39,729 bases of DNA from Gammaproteobacteria bacterium (lineage in GTDB: Bacteria; Pseudomonadota; Gammaproteobacteria; HK1): positions 1 to 39,729 of the forward strand of contig JAACFO010000024.1 in NCBI GenBank assembly GCA_009937425.1, given 5' to 3'. This document shows positions 28,765 through 37,471 of the stretch, piece by piece; position 1 is the first letter of the stretch; every line of letters starts with the position of its first letter. The translations under genes were made by a program, and so were the position numbers. The notes under the pieces are model-generated. The model was not told where the DNA came from. It saw only the letters and a program-made list of their open reading frames with translations, and did no database searches.

Positions 28765-30000
28765 TCAGCTCGCTGTTTCCATGAGCACGTGCATCAGCAC
28801 TGAGCAGCCGTCGGCAAGATCCTCCGCTTTGGCATTCTCCTGCTCGTTGTGACTGATGCCCCGCTCGCAGGGTACGAATAGCATACCGGTGGGAGCCGCC
28901 AGGGCCAGGTTGCAGGCATCGTGTCCGGCGCCGGAGTAAATGTCCCGGTGTGGGATCGAAAGCCGCTCTGCGGTTTCGCGGATACTGCGCACGCAACCCT
29001 CGTCGAAGGCCACGCTGGTCCGTTCACTGACGAGCTCGAAGGCTATTTCCAGACTGCTCCTGGCGGCGATGGCATTGCAGGCATCGCGCATCTGTTTTTC
29101 CACCGTCGCTAGAACCGTATCGTCCGGGTGGCGGCTGTCGATGCTGAACTGCGTTTGCCCGGGAATGGTGTTGGGTGAATTCGGCCGCACGTTGATGGAG
29201 CCGACGGTGATCACCGGGTGTGGCTCGTGGGCGAAGGCAACGGCATTGACGGCGTCCAGCATGCGCGCGGCACCGAGCAGCGCATCCCGGCGAAGCGTCA
29301 TCGGCAGCGTTCCCGCATGCCCCTCCTCGCCGGTCACTGTCACCTGAAAGCAGCGTTGTCCCTGGGCGCCCATGACAACGCCCACGGTCTTGCCTTCCGC
29401 TTCGAGGATTGGTCCCTGCTCGATGTGGGCCTCGAAGAAGGCCCGGGGCGGATCCCCGACCGCCGGCTCGCTGCCCGCGTAGCCGATGGCTTGCAGTGCC
29501 GCGGCCATGGTCACACCGTCTGGATCCGTGCGTGCCAGGGCGTCTTCCAGGGCATAAACGCTGGAGAAAACTCCCGACGCGAGCATACCCGAGAAGCGCA
29601 CGCCTTCCTCGTCCGTCCACACAACCACGTCGATGGGTGCCCGGGTCGTGACGCCGGCGTCGTTCATGGTGCGTACTGCTTCGAGTCCGGCAAGCACGCC
29701 GTATATGCCGTCGAACTTGCCGCCAAGGGGTTGCGTGTCGAGATGGCTGCCGGTCATCACCGGCGCCAGGGTCGCGTCGCTGCCGGCGCGCCGCGCGAAT
29801 ATATTGCCCATGCCATCGACGCGAACGGTGCACCCGGAATCCTCGCACCACGTCACGAACAGATCCCTGGCCTGCTTGTCGAGCTCGGTGAGAGCGATGC
29901 GCCCTACGCCGCCGCCGGGGGTTGCGCCGATGCGGCCCATTTCCATGATGCTGGCCCATAGCCTGTTCTTGTCGGCTCGAATCGGTTCACCGCCGGTCAT
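28765..30000 (-). CDS. M20-family Zn hydrolase (N-carbamoyl-L-amino-acid hydrolase / allantoate amidohydrolase type)
   Basis: This is a cytoplasmic binuclear-metal amidase of 411 residues. Metal motifs are GSHLDTQPLGGKFDG, WTDEEGVRFSG, EAHIEQGP and the C-terminal GAGHDACNLA. The family splits carbamoyl or ureido groups from N-carbamoyl-amino acids, allantoate or beta-ureidopropionate; which one applies here is not decidable by eye. ATG 30000 has GGGGGA about 8 bases upstream and gives a family-like N-terminus; the frame is open 43 codons further, but that part is unlike the family. Spacing is 22 bases to the next gene, so they may be one transcript with TfoX-N and the dehydrogenase. Confidence 0.9.
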   Translation of the reverse strand: MTGGEPIRADKNRLWASIMEMGRIGATPGGGVGRIALTELDKQARDLFVTWCEDSGCTVRVDGMGNIFARRAGSDATLAPVMTGSHLDTQPLGGKFDGIYGVLAGLEAVRTMNDAGVTTRAPIDVVVWTDEEGVRFSGMLASGVFSSVYALEDALARTDPDGVTMAAALQAIGYAGSEPAVGDPPRAFFEAHIEQGPILEAEGKTVGVVMGAQGQRCFQVTVTGEEGHAGTLPMTLRRDALLGAARMLDAVNAVAFAHEPHPVITVGSINVRPNSPNTIPGQTQFSIDSRHPDDTVLATVEKQMRDACNAIAARSSLEIAFELVSERTSVAFDEGCVRSIRETAERLSIPHRDIYSGAGHDACNLALAAPTGMLFVPCERGISHNEQENAKAEDLADGCSVLMHVLMETAS

Positions 30001-30031
30001 GTTCGCATCCCCCGTCTCGTCTTTTTGTTGC

Positions 30032-30373
30032 TCACTTGGCACGCGCCGCGCGCATTGCCGCGTCCACGGCCTTGCGTGCCCAGTCACGCAGGAGCTCTGC
30101 GTTCTCGAGTGCGTCCTCCGGGGCTGCATGATAGGACATCTCGTAGGTCTTTCCCTTTTTCGAATAGCGAAAGGGTTCCAGACCCGCCGCCGCGAACTCG
30201 CTTCGACTCTCGTCGTCCACCTTCAGGTACAGGGTGTCATCCGCCACCAGCGCAAACATCATCCCATCGAGATAGATGCCGTATCCACCGAACATGCGTC
30301 TTGCGCTTACCGGCCCCAGGGGTTCGAGCATGTCGACCACATGGGTCACGAACTCGCTGACTTTGACGCTCAT
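30032..30373 (-). CDS. TfoX N-terminal domain protein
   Basis: This 113-residue protein consists only of the TfoX/Sxy N-terminal domain: MLEPLGPVSARRMFGGYGIY, then FALVADDTLYLKVDD and FRYSKKGKTYEMSYHAAPED. Full-length TfoX, the competence regulator, also has a C-terminal domain that is missing here; stand-alone N-domain proteins are common and their role is unclear. The ATG overlaps the stop of the upstream dehydrogenase by 4 bases (ATGA), so translation is coupled. Confidence 0.9.
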   Translation of the reverse strand: MSVKVSEFVTHVVDMLEPLGPVSARRMFGGYGIYLDGMMFALVADDTLYLKVDDESRSEFAAAGLEPFRYSKKGKTYEMSYHAAPEDALENAELLRDWARKAVDAAMRAARAK

Positions 30374-31344
30374 GGCCGTGGCGCGGCAACGACGTTGATG
30401 GGCTCGCCACGATAGTAGTGCACGATGTTATCGATGCTGATATCAAGCAGTGCCTGCGTCGCCTCCGGCGTATTGAATGCCACGTGGGGGGTGAGCAGCA
30501 CATTGTCGAACGCGAACAGCGGGTGACGGGACGGTAGCGGCTCCTGGTGGTATACATCGAGCCCGGCGGCGGCAACGTGACCCGAGCGAAGCGCGCTCAG
30601 CAACGCACTCTCCTCGATTAATTCACCGCGTGCCGTATTTATTATGATCACTCCGGGTCTTGTTTTTGCAAGCGCCCTGCTATCCAGAAGCCCTTCAGTT
30701 TCTGGCGTTAATGCCGCGTGCAGGGAGAGCACGTCGCTGTCGCGGAGTATCGTGTCGAGCTCCACGAACTCGATGCCATGCTCACGCGCTCGCCGGGGAC
30801 TCGGATTACGTGTCCATGCGCGCACCGTCATGCCGAGCCCGCGGGCGAGGGCGGCGAATCGCGCACCGATTCCGCCGAATCCCACCAACCCCAGCGTTTT
30901 GCCGCGTAACTCCAAGCCGGGAATCGATTGATTCCAGCGGCCTTCGCGCAGATCGCGATCCAGGCGGTGCAGATTTCTGGCTGTTGCCAGCATCATGGCC
31001 AGCGCATGCTCGGCCACCGTGTTGTCTGCGTAGCCGGGTGTGTTACACACCGTGATGCCACGGTCGACCGCCGCGTCAACATCGACGAAGTTGCCGGCTC
31101 CGATACCGACGAAAGCAACGAGCTCGAGATTCGGTGCCGCGTTCATGACGTCGACGGGTAGTCCCCATCCAAGCATCAAGGCGCTGGCATCGCCGATGCG
31201 TTCAATGAACTGCCGGTCGTTTTCCGGCCGGCCCAAATGCGCTGTGAACTGTCCGGCCTCCCGCACCCGTTCGAGGCGGACGCCGGTCATGAGATCAGCA
31301 ATTTGCTGATTCGCATCCGGATAGACGATGCGCACGTCGCTCAT
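30370..31344 (-). CDS. D-isomer-specific 2-hydroxyacid dehydrogenase
   Basis: This is an NAD(P)-dependent oxidoreductase of 324 residues that interconverts 2-hydroxy acids and 2-keto acids. The nucleotide-binding loop is GLVGFGGIGARFAAL. The catalytic Arg lies in INTARGELIEESAL, the Glu in AGLDVYHQEPLP and the His in LLTPHVAFNTPEAT. All catalytic residues are present, so it should be active; substrate (glyoxylate/hydroxypyruvate, phosphoglycerate-like or other) is open. It lies first in a likely operon with TfoX-N and the M20 hydrolase. The 185 bases upstream hold no gene. Confidence 0.93.
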   Translation of the reverse strand: MSDVRIVYPDANQQIADLMTGVRLERVREAGQFTAHLGRPENDRQFIERIGDASALMLGWGLPVDVMNAAPNLELVAFVGIGAGNFVDVDAAVDRGITVCNTPGYADNTVAEHALAMMLATARNLHRLDRDLREGRWNQSIPGLELRGKTLGLVGFGGIGARFAALARGLGMTVRAWTRNPSPRRAREHGIEFVELDTILRDSDVLSLHAALTPETEGLLDSRALAKTRPGVIIINTARGELIEESALLSALRSGHVAAAGLDVYHQEPLPSRHPLFAFDNVLLTPHVAFNTPEATQALLDISIDNIVHYYRGEPINVVAAPRP

Positions 31345-31529
31345 GACGGTCGACCTCTGTGCACTTGCTGTCGGCCTTATTCGCGGTAGTTACCGGCCGC
31401 ATCGACGGGTGCGTCATCGCCTTCGGTCAATCCTATTCTCCCCGAGGCAGACTCCCTTTTTCCTGTCGCCGGCATGTGGTCACCGGCCTTTGCGAGTCCG
31501 AAGCGCGGCATGTTGTTAACACACATTAA

Positions 31530-32837
31530 CTAACCTCTCTGCGTGGATGGTGTGGTGGAAAATTGCGCGGCGACGGTGAGCAGTTTCTCATCCTCGCCCG
31601 TCGCGCCAATCAACTGGATTCCGATGGGCATTCCATTTTCTCCCACGAGCATCGGCAGCGTGATCGCGGGTACGCCCATGAGCGTCCAGATGGCGGAGAA
31701 TACGGCGTTGCCCGTGGAGCTCAAGCCCAGCGGTGCTTCCCCCGGCGCCGCCAGGGTCAGCAAGGCATCGTAATCCTGGAATACCTGGCGCAAGCGTGCC
31801 TTTTGTTCTTCGACCCTCGCGACGGTGCGCTTAACCGCGTCAGCGCCGATTGAAAATCCGCTGCGCACCCGTTCCCGTGTGATGGCTTGGAGTGCCTCGG
31901 GTGTGTCTTCGCAGGCGCCACCGAGATTTGCAGCGAGGTTGGCGTCCAGGAGCAGGCGTTGGCAGGCGACGGCATCGTCGAAGCTGTCGCCAAGCTCGAC
32001 ACGATCGTGAATTCCGAGACTATCGGCCCAGGTGTCGAAACACGTCCGTGCATCGGCGCTCGCCTCGCTCCACACCGGTGCCCGCAGCACGCCGATTCGA
32101 GGCGATCTCGGGGAGTTTCCATGGGCGGCGCTGCGTGCGCCTGTACCTGTCGGCATCAGTACCTTGGTCAGCAGGGAAATATCGGCCAGATCCCTGGCGA
32201 ACACGCCCACGTGGTCCAGGACTCGCGCGAGTATGTGCATTCCGCCGGTGGGTATGGTGCCGAAGCTCGGTTTGAAGCCGATGATGCCGCAATAGGAGGC
32301 GGGCCGGATGACCGAGCCGGTGGTCTGCGAACCGACGGCCAGCGCTACCATGCAATCGGCCACTGCGGCGGCCGAGCCGCTCGATGAGCCGCCGGGCGTG
32401 CGGCGTAAATCCAGGGGGTTGGCGGTGGGGCCCGGCGCCGACAGGGCCAGCTCGGCGGTGACCGTCTTGCCAAGGATGATGGCACCGGCGCGGCGCAATA
32501 GCGACACCGCCCGGGCGTCCTTCCGCGGCCACCGCTCCCGATAGAGGCGGCTGCCACACTCGGTGGGCATGTCGGCGGTATCGAAGATGTCCTTGATGGC
32601 GACGGGCACCCCGTGCAGGGGGCCGACGGCCCGTCCGGCTTCCAGGGCGGCATCGGCTTCACGGGCTTTCGACAGCGCCAGCTCCGCGTCCACATAAACC
32701 CATGCGGACACCAGAGCGTCTCTGCTCTCGATGCGATCGAGACAGGATTCCACCAGCGCAACCGAAGTCGTGTCCCCGCTTATAATGGCGGCGGCGGCCG
32801 CGCTAGCCGTCAGCGCATTGAGTGGGGGGCCCACCAC
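31530..32837 (-). CDS. Amidase signature family enzyme (GatA-like)
   Basis: This is an amidase of 435 residues with the Ser-cisSer-Lys triad: the Lys in VAIKDIFDTA, the cis-Ser in TPGGSSSGSAAAVA and the nucleophile in GSQTTGSVIRPAS. It is shorter than true GatA (about 480) and no gatB or gatC is adjacent, so it is probably a catabolic amidase rather than part of the tRNA amidotransferase. Two GTG codons stand at the start; there is no ATG nearby. Neighbouring hydrolases for N-acyl and N-carbamoyl amino acids fit a role in amide breakdown. Confidence 0.92.
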   Translation of the reverse strand: MVGPPLNALTASAAAAAIISGDTTSVALVESCLDRIESRDALVSAWVYVDAELALSKAREADAALEAGRAVGPLHGVPVAIKDIFDTADMPTECGSRLYRERWPRKDARAVSLLRRAGAIILGKTVTAELALSAPGPTANPLDLRRTPGGSSSGSAAAVADCMVALAVGSQTTGSVIRPASYCGIIGFKPSFGTIPTGGMHILARVLDHVGVFARDLADISLLTKVLMPTGTGARSAAHGNSPRSPRIGVLRAPVWSEASADARTCFDTWADSLGIHDRVELGDSFDDAVACQRLLLDANLAANLGGACEDTPEALQAITRERVRSGFSIGADAVKRTVARVEEQKARLRQVFQDYDALLTLAAPGEAPLGLSSTGNAVFSAIWTLMGVPAITLPMLVGENGMPIGIQLIGATGEDEKLLTVAAQFSTTPSTQRG

Positions 32838-32956
32838 GTCCGCTTACTGGTTGCAATTGACAAGTCGGCGCATAAACCCGGATTGTATAGGTATCGCCGT
32901 CAGGGGGTATCACGGAGGTGCGTCACGGTGCGGGATCAGCAGGAGGTTTCGGAAAC

Positions 32957-33403
32957 ATGCGCAAGGTGATTACAGGCATCGTCGTGGTGCTCATGCTGGT
33001 CCTCGCTGCCTGCGCCACGCGCGCGACCAAAACATTCTCCGTCACTGTAAGCCCCTACAGCATGCAGTATACCCCCGGGCAGATTAACGATTACCTGAGG
33101 GTCCGCGGCTACCAGCGCGTCAAATTCAAGGATGACGACAGTGGCGTCATCGTTTATCAGAAATACAGCGCCGAGTCGGACGAGCAACACTTCCGTTTGA
33201 AGACTCATCCGCAGATCGAGGTAGTCGTGCGCCTCGAGAAGATCAGATATACCCTCGGGAAATCGGAACCCCGCGTTATCGTGTGGTTCAACGAGGACGG
33301 CCGCGACAGCCTGTCCGAGTTCGCCCGTGCAGAGTATGACCGCCTGCTGGAATCGGTTATCGAGCGGGTCGGTGCGAATCGCGTCGACGTGTGGACGGAC
33401 TGA
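32957..33403 (+). CDS. Small lipoprotein of unknown function
   Basis: The 148-residue protein starts at ATG 32957, with AGGAGG ten bases upstream. The signal peptide is MRKVITGIVVVLMLVLAAC with a lipobox ending at C19, so it should be lipidated and held in the inner or outer membrane. The mature part is mixed alpha/beta, rich in charged residues (YQRVKFKDDDSGVIVYQKYS, RVIVWFNEDGRDSLSEFARA), with no motif I recognise. It is divergent from the amidase and convergent with the GST gene, and so probably has its own promoter. Confidence 0.8.
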   Translation: MRKVITGIVVVLMLVLAACATRATKTFSVTVSPYSMQYTPGQINDYLRVRGYQRVKFKDDDSGVIVYQKYSAESDEQHFRLKTHPQIEVVVRLEKIRYTLGKSEPRVIVWFNEDGRDSLSEFARAEYDRLLESVIERVGANRVDVWTD

Positions 33404-33412
33404 CGAAACGAT

Positions 33413-34033
33413 TCAGGTCAACGGTTGCATGATGAACTGTTGAAAGCCCGGGCGCTGCTTCAACCGCTCGTGCCAGGCTTCGACGTTGGTGAAGATCGGG
33501 CGTTCGATTTCCATGTTGTACCAACGCCAGACGGCGGCGCCGGCTGGAATATCCGCCATGGTGAGGTGGCCGCCGCACAGGAAGTCGCGGCCGGCAAGAT
33601 GATCGTCCAGCACTTGCCAGGCATTCCCTGCCCGTGAGGCGGCTGCGGCGAGCTTCTCCGGGTCCTGATTCGCCTTCAGATCGCGCACAACGGCCCAGAA
33701 TATGAAGGTGATGTCCGGGTGCAGGGTAGTCTGCTGCCAGTCCATCCACTGATCGGCGAGGGCGCGCTCGCCCGCATCCACCGGGCTCAAGCTTCCGGAG
33801 CCGTATTTGGCCGAGAGATAACGCACGATGACGTTGGATTCCCACAGCACGAGGCCGTCATCCTCGATGGTGGGGACCCGGCGATTGGGGTTGAGCCTGG
33901 CGTAGTAGTCTTCGCCGACGACACCGTATTGCATGCCGGCATCGACGCGTTGGTACTCGATACCGAGTTCCTCCACGCACCACATTACTTTCATGACGTT
34001 TATGGAATTCAATCGACCCCAGATCTTGAGCAT
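33413..34033 (-). CDS. Glutathione S-transferase family protein
   Basis: This cytosolic GST has 206 residues. The thioredoxin-like N-domain begins MLKIWGRLNSINVMKVMWCV, where Ser at the active-site region aligns with Ser-type bacterial GSTs, and continues with NPNRRVPTIEDDGLVLWESN, the glutathione-binding cis-Pro and Glu-Ser pair. The helical C-domain follows. It ends 9 bases from the lipoprotein stop on the opposite strand. The substrate is unknown. Confidence 0.93.
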   Translation of the reverse strand: MLKIWGRLNSINVMKVMWCVEELGIEYQRVDAGMQYGVVGEDYYARLNPNRRVPTIEDDGLVLWESNVIVRYLSAKYGSGSLSPVDAGERALADQWMDWQQTTLHPDITFIFWAVVRDLKANQDPEKLAAAASRAGNAWQVLDDHLAGRDFLCGGHLTMADIPAGAAVWRWYNMEIERPIFTNVEAWHERLKQRPGFQQFIMQPLT

Positions 34034-34085
34034 GGCGATATCCTGTTGGTTGAGTCCGCAGACGTTTGTTTAGAACACAGAATTC

Positions 34086-35309
34086 TTATTCTTCTCGCCG
34101 CAGATCCTGGTGAGGCAACAGGTAGACGAGAAAATTGGCCACCAGCATGGTCCCGGCCAGAAAATAGAACACCGCCGGCAAGCCGTAAGCATCAGCGATG
34201 AGACCACCGATGGGGGGCACCGCCGCCGATAGCAGCGACTGGGTGCCGAACAACAGGCTGGTCGCGCTGCCGGAGAGCTTCGTCGGCACCAGATCCATCA
34301 TCCAGCTGTGGATGACGGGACGCACTGCGAAGAGTGCGAAGCCAAGTATCGAGACCGCGGCCACCAGGGTGACGTCATTGCGAATCAGGGTGATGGCGGC
34401 GATGACGATGGTGGTTACGCTCAGGCCGGCCAGCACCACGGGTCGGCGTCCAACACGGTCCGACCAGGTTCCGGCGATGGGTGCGGCAATCAGGCCACCC
34501 AGCTGCATGGCCATTATGGCGACTCCCATCCATATGGGGCCGGCGTGCATCTCGTTGATGAGAAACAATGGGAGAAACATCAGCAGTCCGTTCTGCGCCA
34601 TGCTGCGGAAGCCCGCCATCAGGCAGAGACCGAGCACCAACCGATCGCGGGCAATGCGCTTGAGCCCGAGCAGGTACTCGGAAAGGGCCATTCCACTGCC
34701 TGTCGTAACACGGGCTCGGTGGTCCTTGCGCAGCAGCAGTACCGCGATCAGGAGGGCCACAAGCACCACCGGTGCGGCTCCGGTGGCCGCCGTAGCCTGC
34801 CAGGTCAATGCCGCCAGCAACGACCCGGCGGCCAATGGTGCCAGGGTATCGCCGACATTTGCGCCGAGCGCGTGGATAGACAGGGCATAGCCGCGATTGC
34901 CGGGATACATCTCGGATAAATAGGCGATGGCGGGGGGATGCCACAAGTTGTTGGATGCCCCAATGAGCGTCACCAGAAGGGCCAGCACCAGTAGCTGCTC
35001 CGTGACACCAAAGGCGAATAGCGCACCGGCACCGATAAGCAGGGAGATGATCTGAAACAATACCCGTCGCCCCGTGACGTCTACTATCAGGCCACTGCCG
35101 AAGTTCGCGAGCAACGCGCTCAAATGAAACACCGCGACCAGCAGCCCCGCGTCGGTGTAGCTGAGACCCAGATCCCGGGTGATGTAGGGAAGCAGCAGGT
35201 AGAAGAACGCGGCGATCCAGTGTGTGCCGCCGTGGCCGAATCCGACTAAAAATGCCGGTCCCTGCTCGCGCCAGTGCACGCCGGTCAGCCGGCTGATAAG
35301 CTGCAACAA
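34086..35309 (-). CDS. MFS transporter
   Basis: This is an inner-membrane 12-helix permease of 407 residues, with the first helices starting at GPAFLVGFGHGGTHWIAAFF and the loop motif GSGLIVDVTGRRVLF. The second half repeats the motif as GTWSDRVGRRPVVLAG. TTG 35309 is a plausible start, with GGGAG about 6 bases upstream and hydrophobic sequence beginning soon after. The gene is divergent from the HAD gene across 43 bases. Fosmidomycin-resistance and organic-acid exporters have similar outlines, but I cannot assign the cargo. Confidence 0.88.
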   Translation of the reverse strand: MLQLISRLTGVHWREQGPAFLVGFGHGGTHWIAAFFYLLLPYITRDLGLSYTDAGLLVAVFHLSALLANFGSGLIVDVTGRRVLFQIISLLIGAGALFAFGVTEQLLVLALLVTLIGASNNLWHPPAIAYLSEMYPGNRGYALSIHALGANVGDTLAPLAAGSLLAALTWQATAATGAAPVVLVALLIAVLLLRKDHRARVTTGSGMALSEYLLGLKRIARDRLVLGLCLMAGFRSMAQNGLLMFLPLFLINEMHAGPIWMGVAIMAMQLGGLIAAPIAGTWSDRVGRRPVVLAGLSVTTIVIAAITLIRNDVTLVAAVSILGFALFAVRPVIHSWMMDLVPTKLSGSATSLLFGTQSLLSAAVPPIGGLIADAYGLPAVFYFLAGTMLVANFLVYLLPHQDLRREE

Positions 35310-35352
35310 GTCAATCTCCCAGGCTGGTATTTGCCGTCAGCAACATAGTGTA

Positions 35353-35967
35353 GTGAGGAATTCGAGTACAGAGGCACTGTTGTTCGATCTGGGGGGCGTG
35401 GTTTTCGCAGTCGACTTCGAAAAGGCATTTTCCCACTGGGCGATCCAGGCCGGCGTGTCGGTGGAATGCATCCAGTCGCGGTACTGTATCGATGAATGGT
35501 ATGAGCAGCACGAGAGGGGCGACATCGGAGCCCTGGAGTATTTCGACGCTCTTCGAGACATTTTGGGCATCGCCATATCCGACGAGCAGTTCGCCGCCGG
35601 GTGGAATGCTGTATTCGAGCAGGAATTTGCGGGGGCCTTCCAGTTGTTTCGAGCATTGAGCACGCGCATTCCTATCTTCGCATTCTCCAATTCCAATGTC
35701 GTTCACCAGGAGATTTGGGAGAGAAAATACGCAAAGATCCTGAGTCTGTTTCGGAAAGTGTTCGTGTCCTGTGATCTGGGCTTGCGCAAGCCCGAAGCGC
35801 AGGCGTACCGGCACGTGGCTGCTTCCATCGGTACCGATCCGGAGAAGATCCTGTTTTTCGACGATACCCGCGAGAACGTCCATGGAGCACGCGAGATCGG
35901 GATGTCCGCGATCCAGGTTCGCCGTTTCGCCGACATTCGAAGGAACGTGAAGGAATTTCTCGAATGA
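35353..35967 (+). CDS. HAD-superfamily phosphatase, YihX-like
   Basis: This is a haloacid-dehalogenase-type hydrolase of 204 residues. Motif I is LLFDLGGVVFAVDF, the helical cap contains EQHERGDIGALEYFDAL, motif II is FAFSNSN, and motifs III and IV lie in DLGLRKPEAQAYRHV and ILFFDDTRENVHGAR. The arrangement follows E. coli YihX, a glucose-1-phosphate phosphatase, quite closely. GTG 35353 is chosen because the frame upstream would overlap the divergent MFS gene; the domain starts about 9 residues later. The stop overlaps the next ATG by 4 bases. Confidence 0.88.
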   Translation: MRNSSTEALLFDLGGVVFAVDFEKAFSHWAIQAGVSVECIQSRYCIDEWYEQHERGDIGALEYFDALRDILGIAISDEQFAAGWNAVFEQEFAGAFQLFRALSTRIPIFAFSNSNVVHQEIWERKYAKILSLFRKVFVSCDLGLRKPEAQAYRHVAASIGTDPEKILFFDDTRENVHGAREIGMSAIQVRRFADIRRNVKEFLE

Positions 35968-36170
35968 ATCTATACGTCGTACCGCTGGCGCCCAACCCGA
36001 CCCGGGTGCGACTTTATGTGGCCGAGAAGAATGCCGCGGGTGCTGAAATTCAGGTGACGGAAATTCAGGTCAATCTGCTCAAAGGAGAGCAGAGTACTGC
36101 CGAGCACCTGTGCCGTTGGGACGAGAGCTACCGTGCCAGGCCTGCCGCGAACGCAATCCTCGTCAAGTAG
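35964..36170 (+). pseudogene. Truncated glutathione S-transferase N-terminal domain
   Basis: This 68-codon frame overlaps the HAD stop as ATGA. Its product begins MNLYVVPLAPNPTRVRLYVA and continues EKNAAGAEIQVTEIQVNLLK, the first strand-helix-strand of a GST thioredoxin fold. The GEQSTAEHL segment matches the place where GSTs read like GEQ..PEHL. After about residue 52 the sequence stops looking like GST (the cis-Pro motif and the whole helical domain are missing), and nothing GST-like follows before the CoA-transferase. It may be translated, but it is probably a decayed remnant. Confidence 0.6.
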
Positions 36171-36248
36171 AATGGTCGCAGACAAGGGCACGCGACCAGG
36201 TCAACAATCCAAGCTCTATCGTCAATCTTCAACGCACGGGTTCTGCAT

Positions 36249-37442
36249 ATGAATGATAACTCCGAGTCACTGCCACTGGCGCGCTTCACGGTACTCGATC
36301 TGACGCGCGTGCGTTCCGGCCCGACGGCGGTGCGCCAGCTCGCCGATTGGGGTGCAAACGTCATCAAAATCGAGGCCCCGGCGGCTATCGACAGCGCCAA
36401 GGGAATGGGTGGGGCGCGCAACGGACCCGACTTCCAGAATATCCACCGCAACAAGCGCGGTATGACGCTGAACCTCAAGAGTCCCGACGGCCACGCCGTT
36501 CTCATGCGCATGGTGGAGAAGGCCGACGTGGTGGTGGAGAACTTCCGGCCCGACGTGAAGACGCGGCTCGGTATCGACTATGAGGCGCTGTGCGCGGTCA
36601 ATTCGAGAATCGTGCTGGCCAGCATCTCGGGCTTCGGTCAGGACGGTCCCTACGCGATGCGTCCGGGTTTCGATCAAATCGCACAGGGCATGGGCGGCTT
36701 GATGTCCATCACCGGGTTGCCGGGTCAAGGACCTGTACGGGTGGGTGTGCCCATCGCGGATTTATCCGCTGGTCTTTATGCAGCCATTGGAATTCTCGTC
36801 GCGCTTCTGCAGCGCGAGGAGACCGGCAAAGGACAGTGGATACGGACGTCGCTACTGCAGGCACAAATAGCGATGCTGGATTTTCAGGCGGCGCGCTGGA
36901 CCATCGGCAAGGAGGTACCACCGCAAGCCGGCAACAATCATCCTACGAGTATTCCCACCGGCGTATTTCGAAGCAGCGACGGCTACATCAACATTGCGTG
37001 TAGCGGAGACGTCATGTGGGGGCGTCTTTGTGAAGTTCTTGGTGCCGCCGAGCTCTTCGATAATCCTGATTACGCCGATGGTGCCGTGCGCTTGACGAAC
37101 CGCGATGCGCTGAACGCCGCGATCGAAAGCTATACGCTCGAGCGCAGCAGCGATGATCTGGTCGAATCCATGAACGCGGCCGGTGTGCCCTGCGGACCAA
37201 TTTACTCCATTGATGAAGTATTTGCCGATCCCCAGGTGCAGCATCTGGGAATGTCCAAAACGGTGCAGCACAACACCCTCGGCCCCATGGACGTGATCGA
37301 CAACGCGATCACCATGGGAGGCGCGGCGCAAATGTCCTACCGCGCTACGCCGGAACGGGGCCAGCACACCAGCGAAGTGCTTGCCGAGTTTGGCTTCAGC
37401 AGTGACGAAATCGAGAAATTAGCCGATGGCGGGGTAACCTAG
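36249..37442 (+). CDS. Family III CoA-transferase (CaiB/BaiF type)
   Basis: This enzyme of 397 residues moves CoA between carboxylic acids. Signatures are RFTVLDLTRVRSGPTAVRQL, KRGMTLNLKSPDGHAVLMRM, NSRIVLASISGFGQDGPYAM and the catalytic Asp D171 in VGVPIADLSAGLYAA. The typical C-terminal GVPCGPIYSIDEVFADPQVQ is present. It converges with the enoyl-CoA hydratase gene 29 bases away. The neighbouring hydratase, isopropylmalate-dehydrogenase-like enzyme and LeuD-like subunit suggest that it activates a dicarboxylic or branched acid, but the acid cannot be named. Confidence 0.93.
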   Translation: MNDNSESLPLARFTVLDLTRVRSGPTAVRQLADWGANVIKIEAPAAIDSAKGMGGARNGPDFQNIHRNKRGMTLNLKSPDGHAVLMRMVEKADVVVENFRPDVKTRLGIDYEALCAVNSRIVLASISGFGQDGPYAMRPGFDQIAQGMGGLMSITGLPGQGPVRVGVPIADLSAGLYAAIGILVALLQREETGKGQWIRTSLLQAQIAMLDFQAARWTIGKEVPPQAGNNHPTSIPTGVFRSSDGYINIACSGDVMWGRLCEVLGAAELFDNPDYADGAVRLTNRDALNAAIESYTLERSSDDLVESMNAAGVPCGPIYSIDEVFADPQVQHLGMSKTVQHNTLGPMDVIDNAITMGGAAQMSYRATPERGQHTSEVLAEFGFSSDEIEKLADGGVT

Positions 37443-37471
37443 AAAGCGGTGCAGTTCCGCTTCGCGGCGAA

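Noticed and set aside
29024..29959. A 311-codon minus-strand frame over the M20 hydrolase
   Set aside because: It is an Arg/His-rich shadow in another frame of a well-supported gene.
31511..31532. A GTTAA/TTAAC inverted repeat after the amidase stop as a terminator
   Set aside because: The stem is only five AT-rich pairs and has no U-tract.
36046..36075. A short direct repeat of GAAATTCAGGT in the GST fragment, as a possible duplication that broke the gene
   Set aside because: The encoded EIQVTEIQV aligns with normal GST length, so nothing was inserted.
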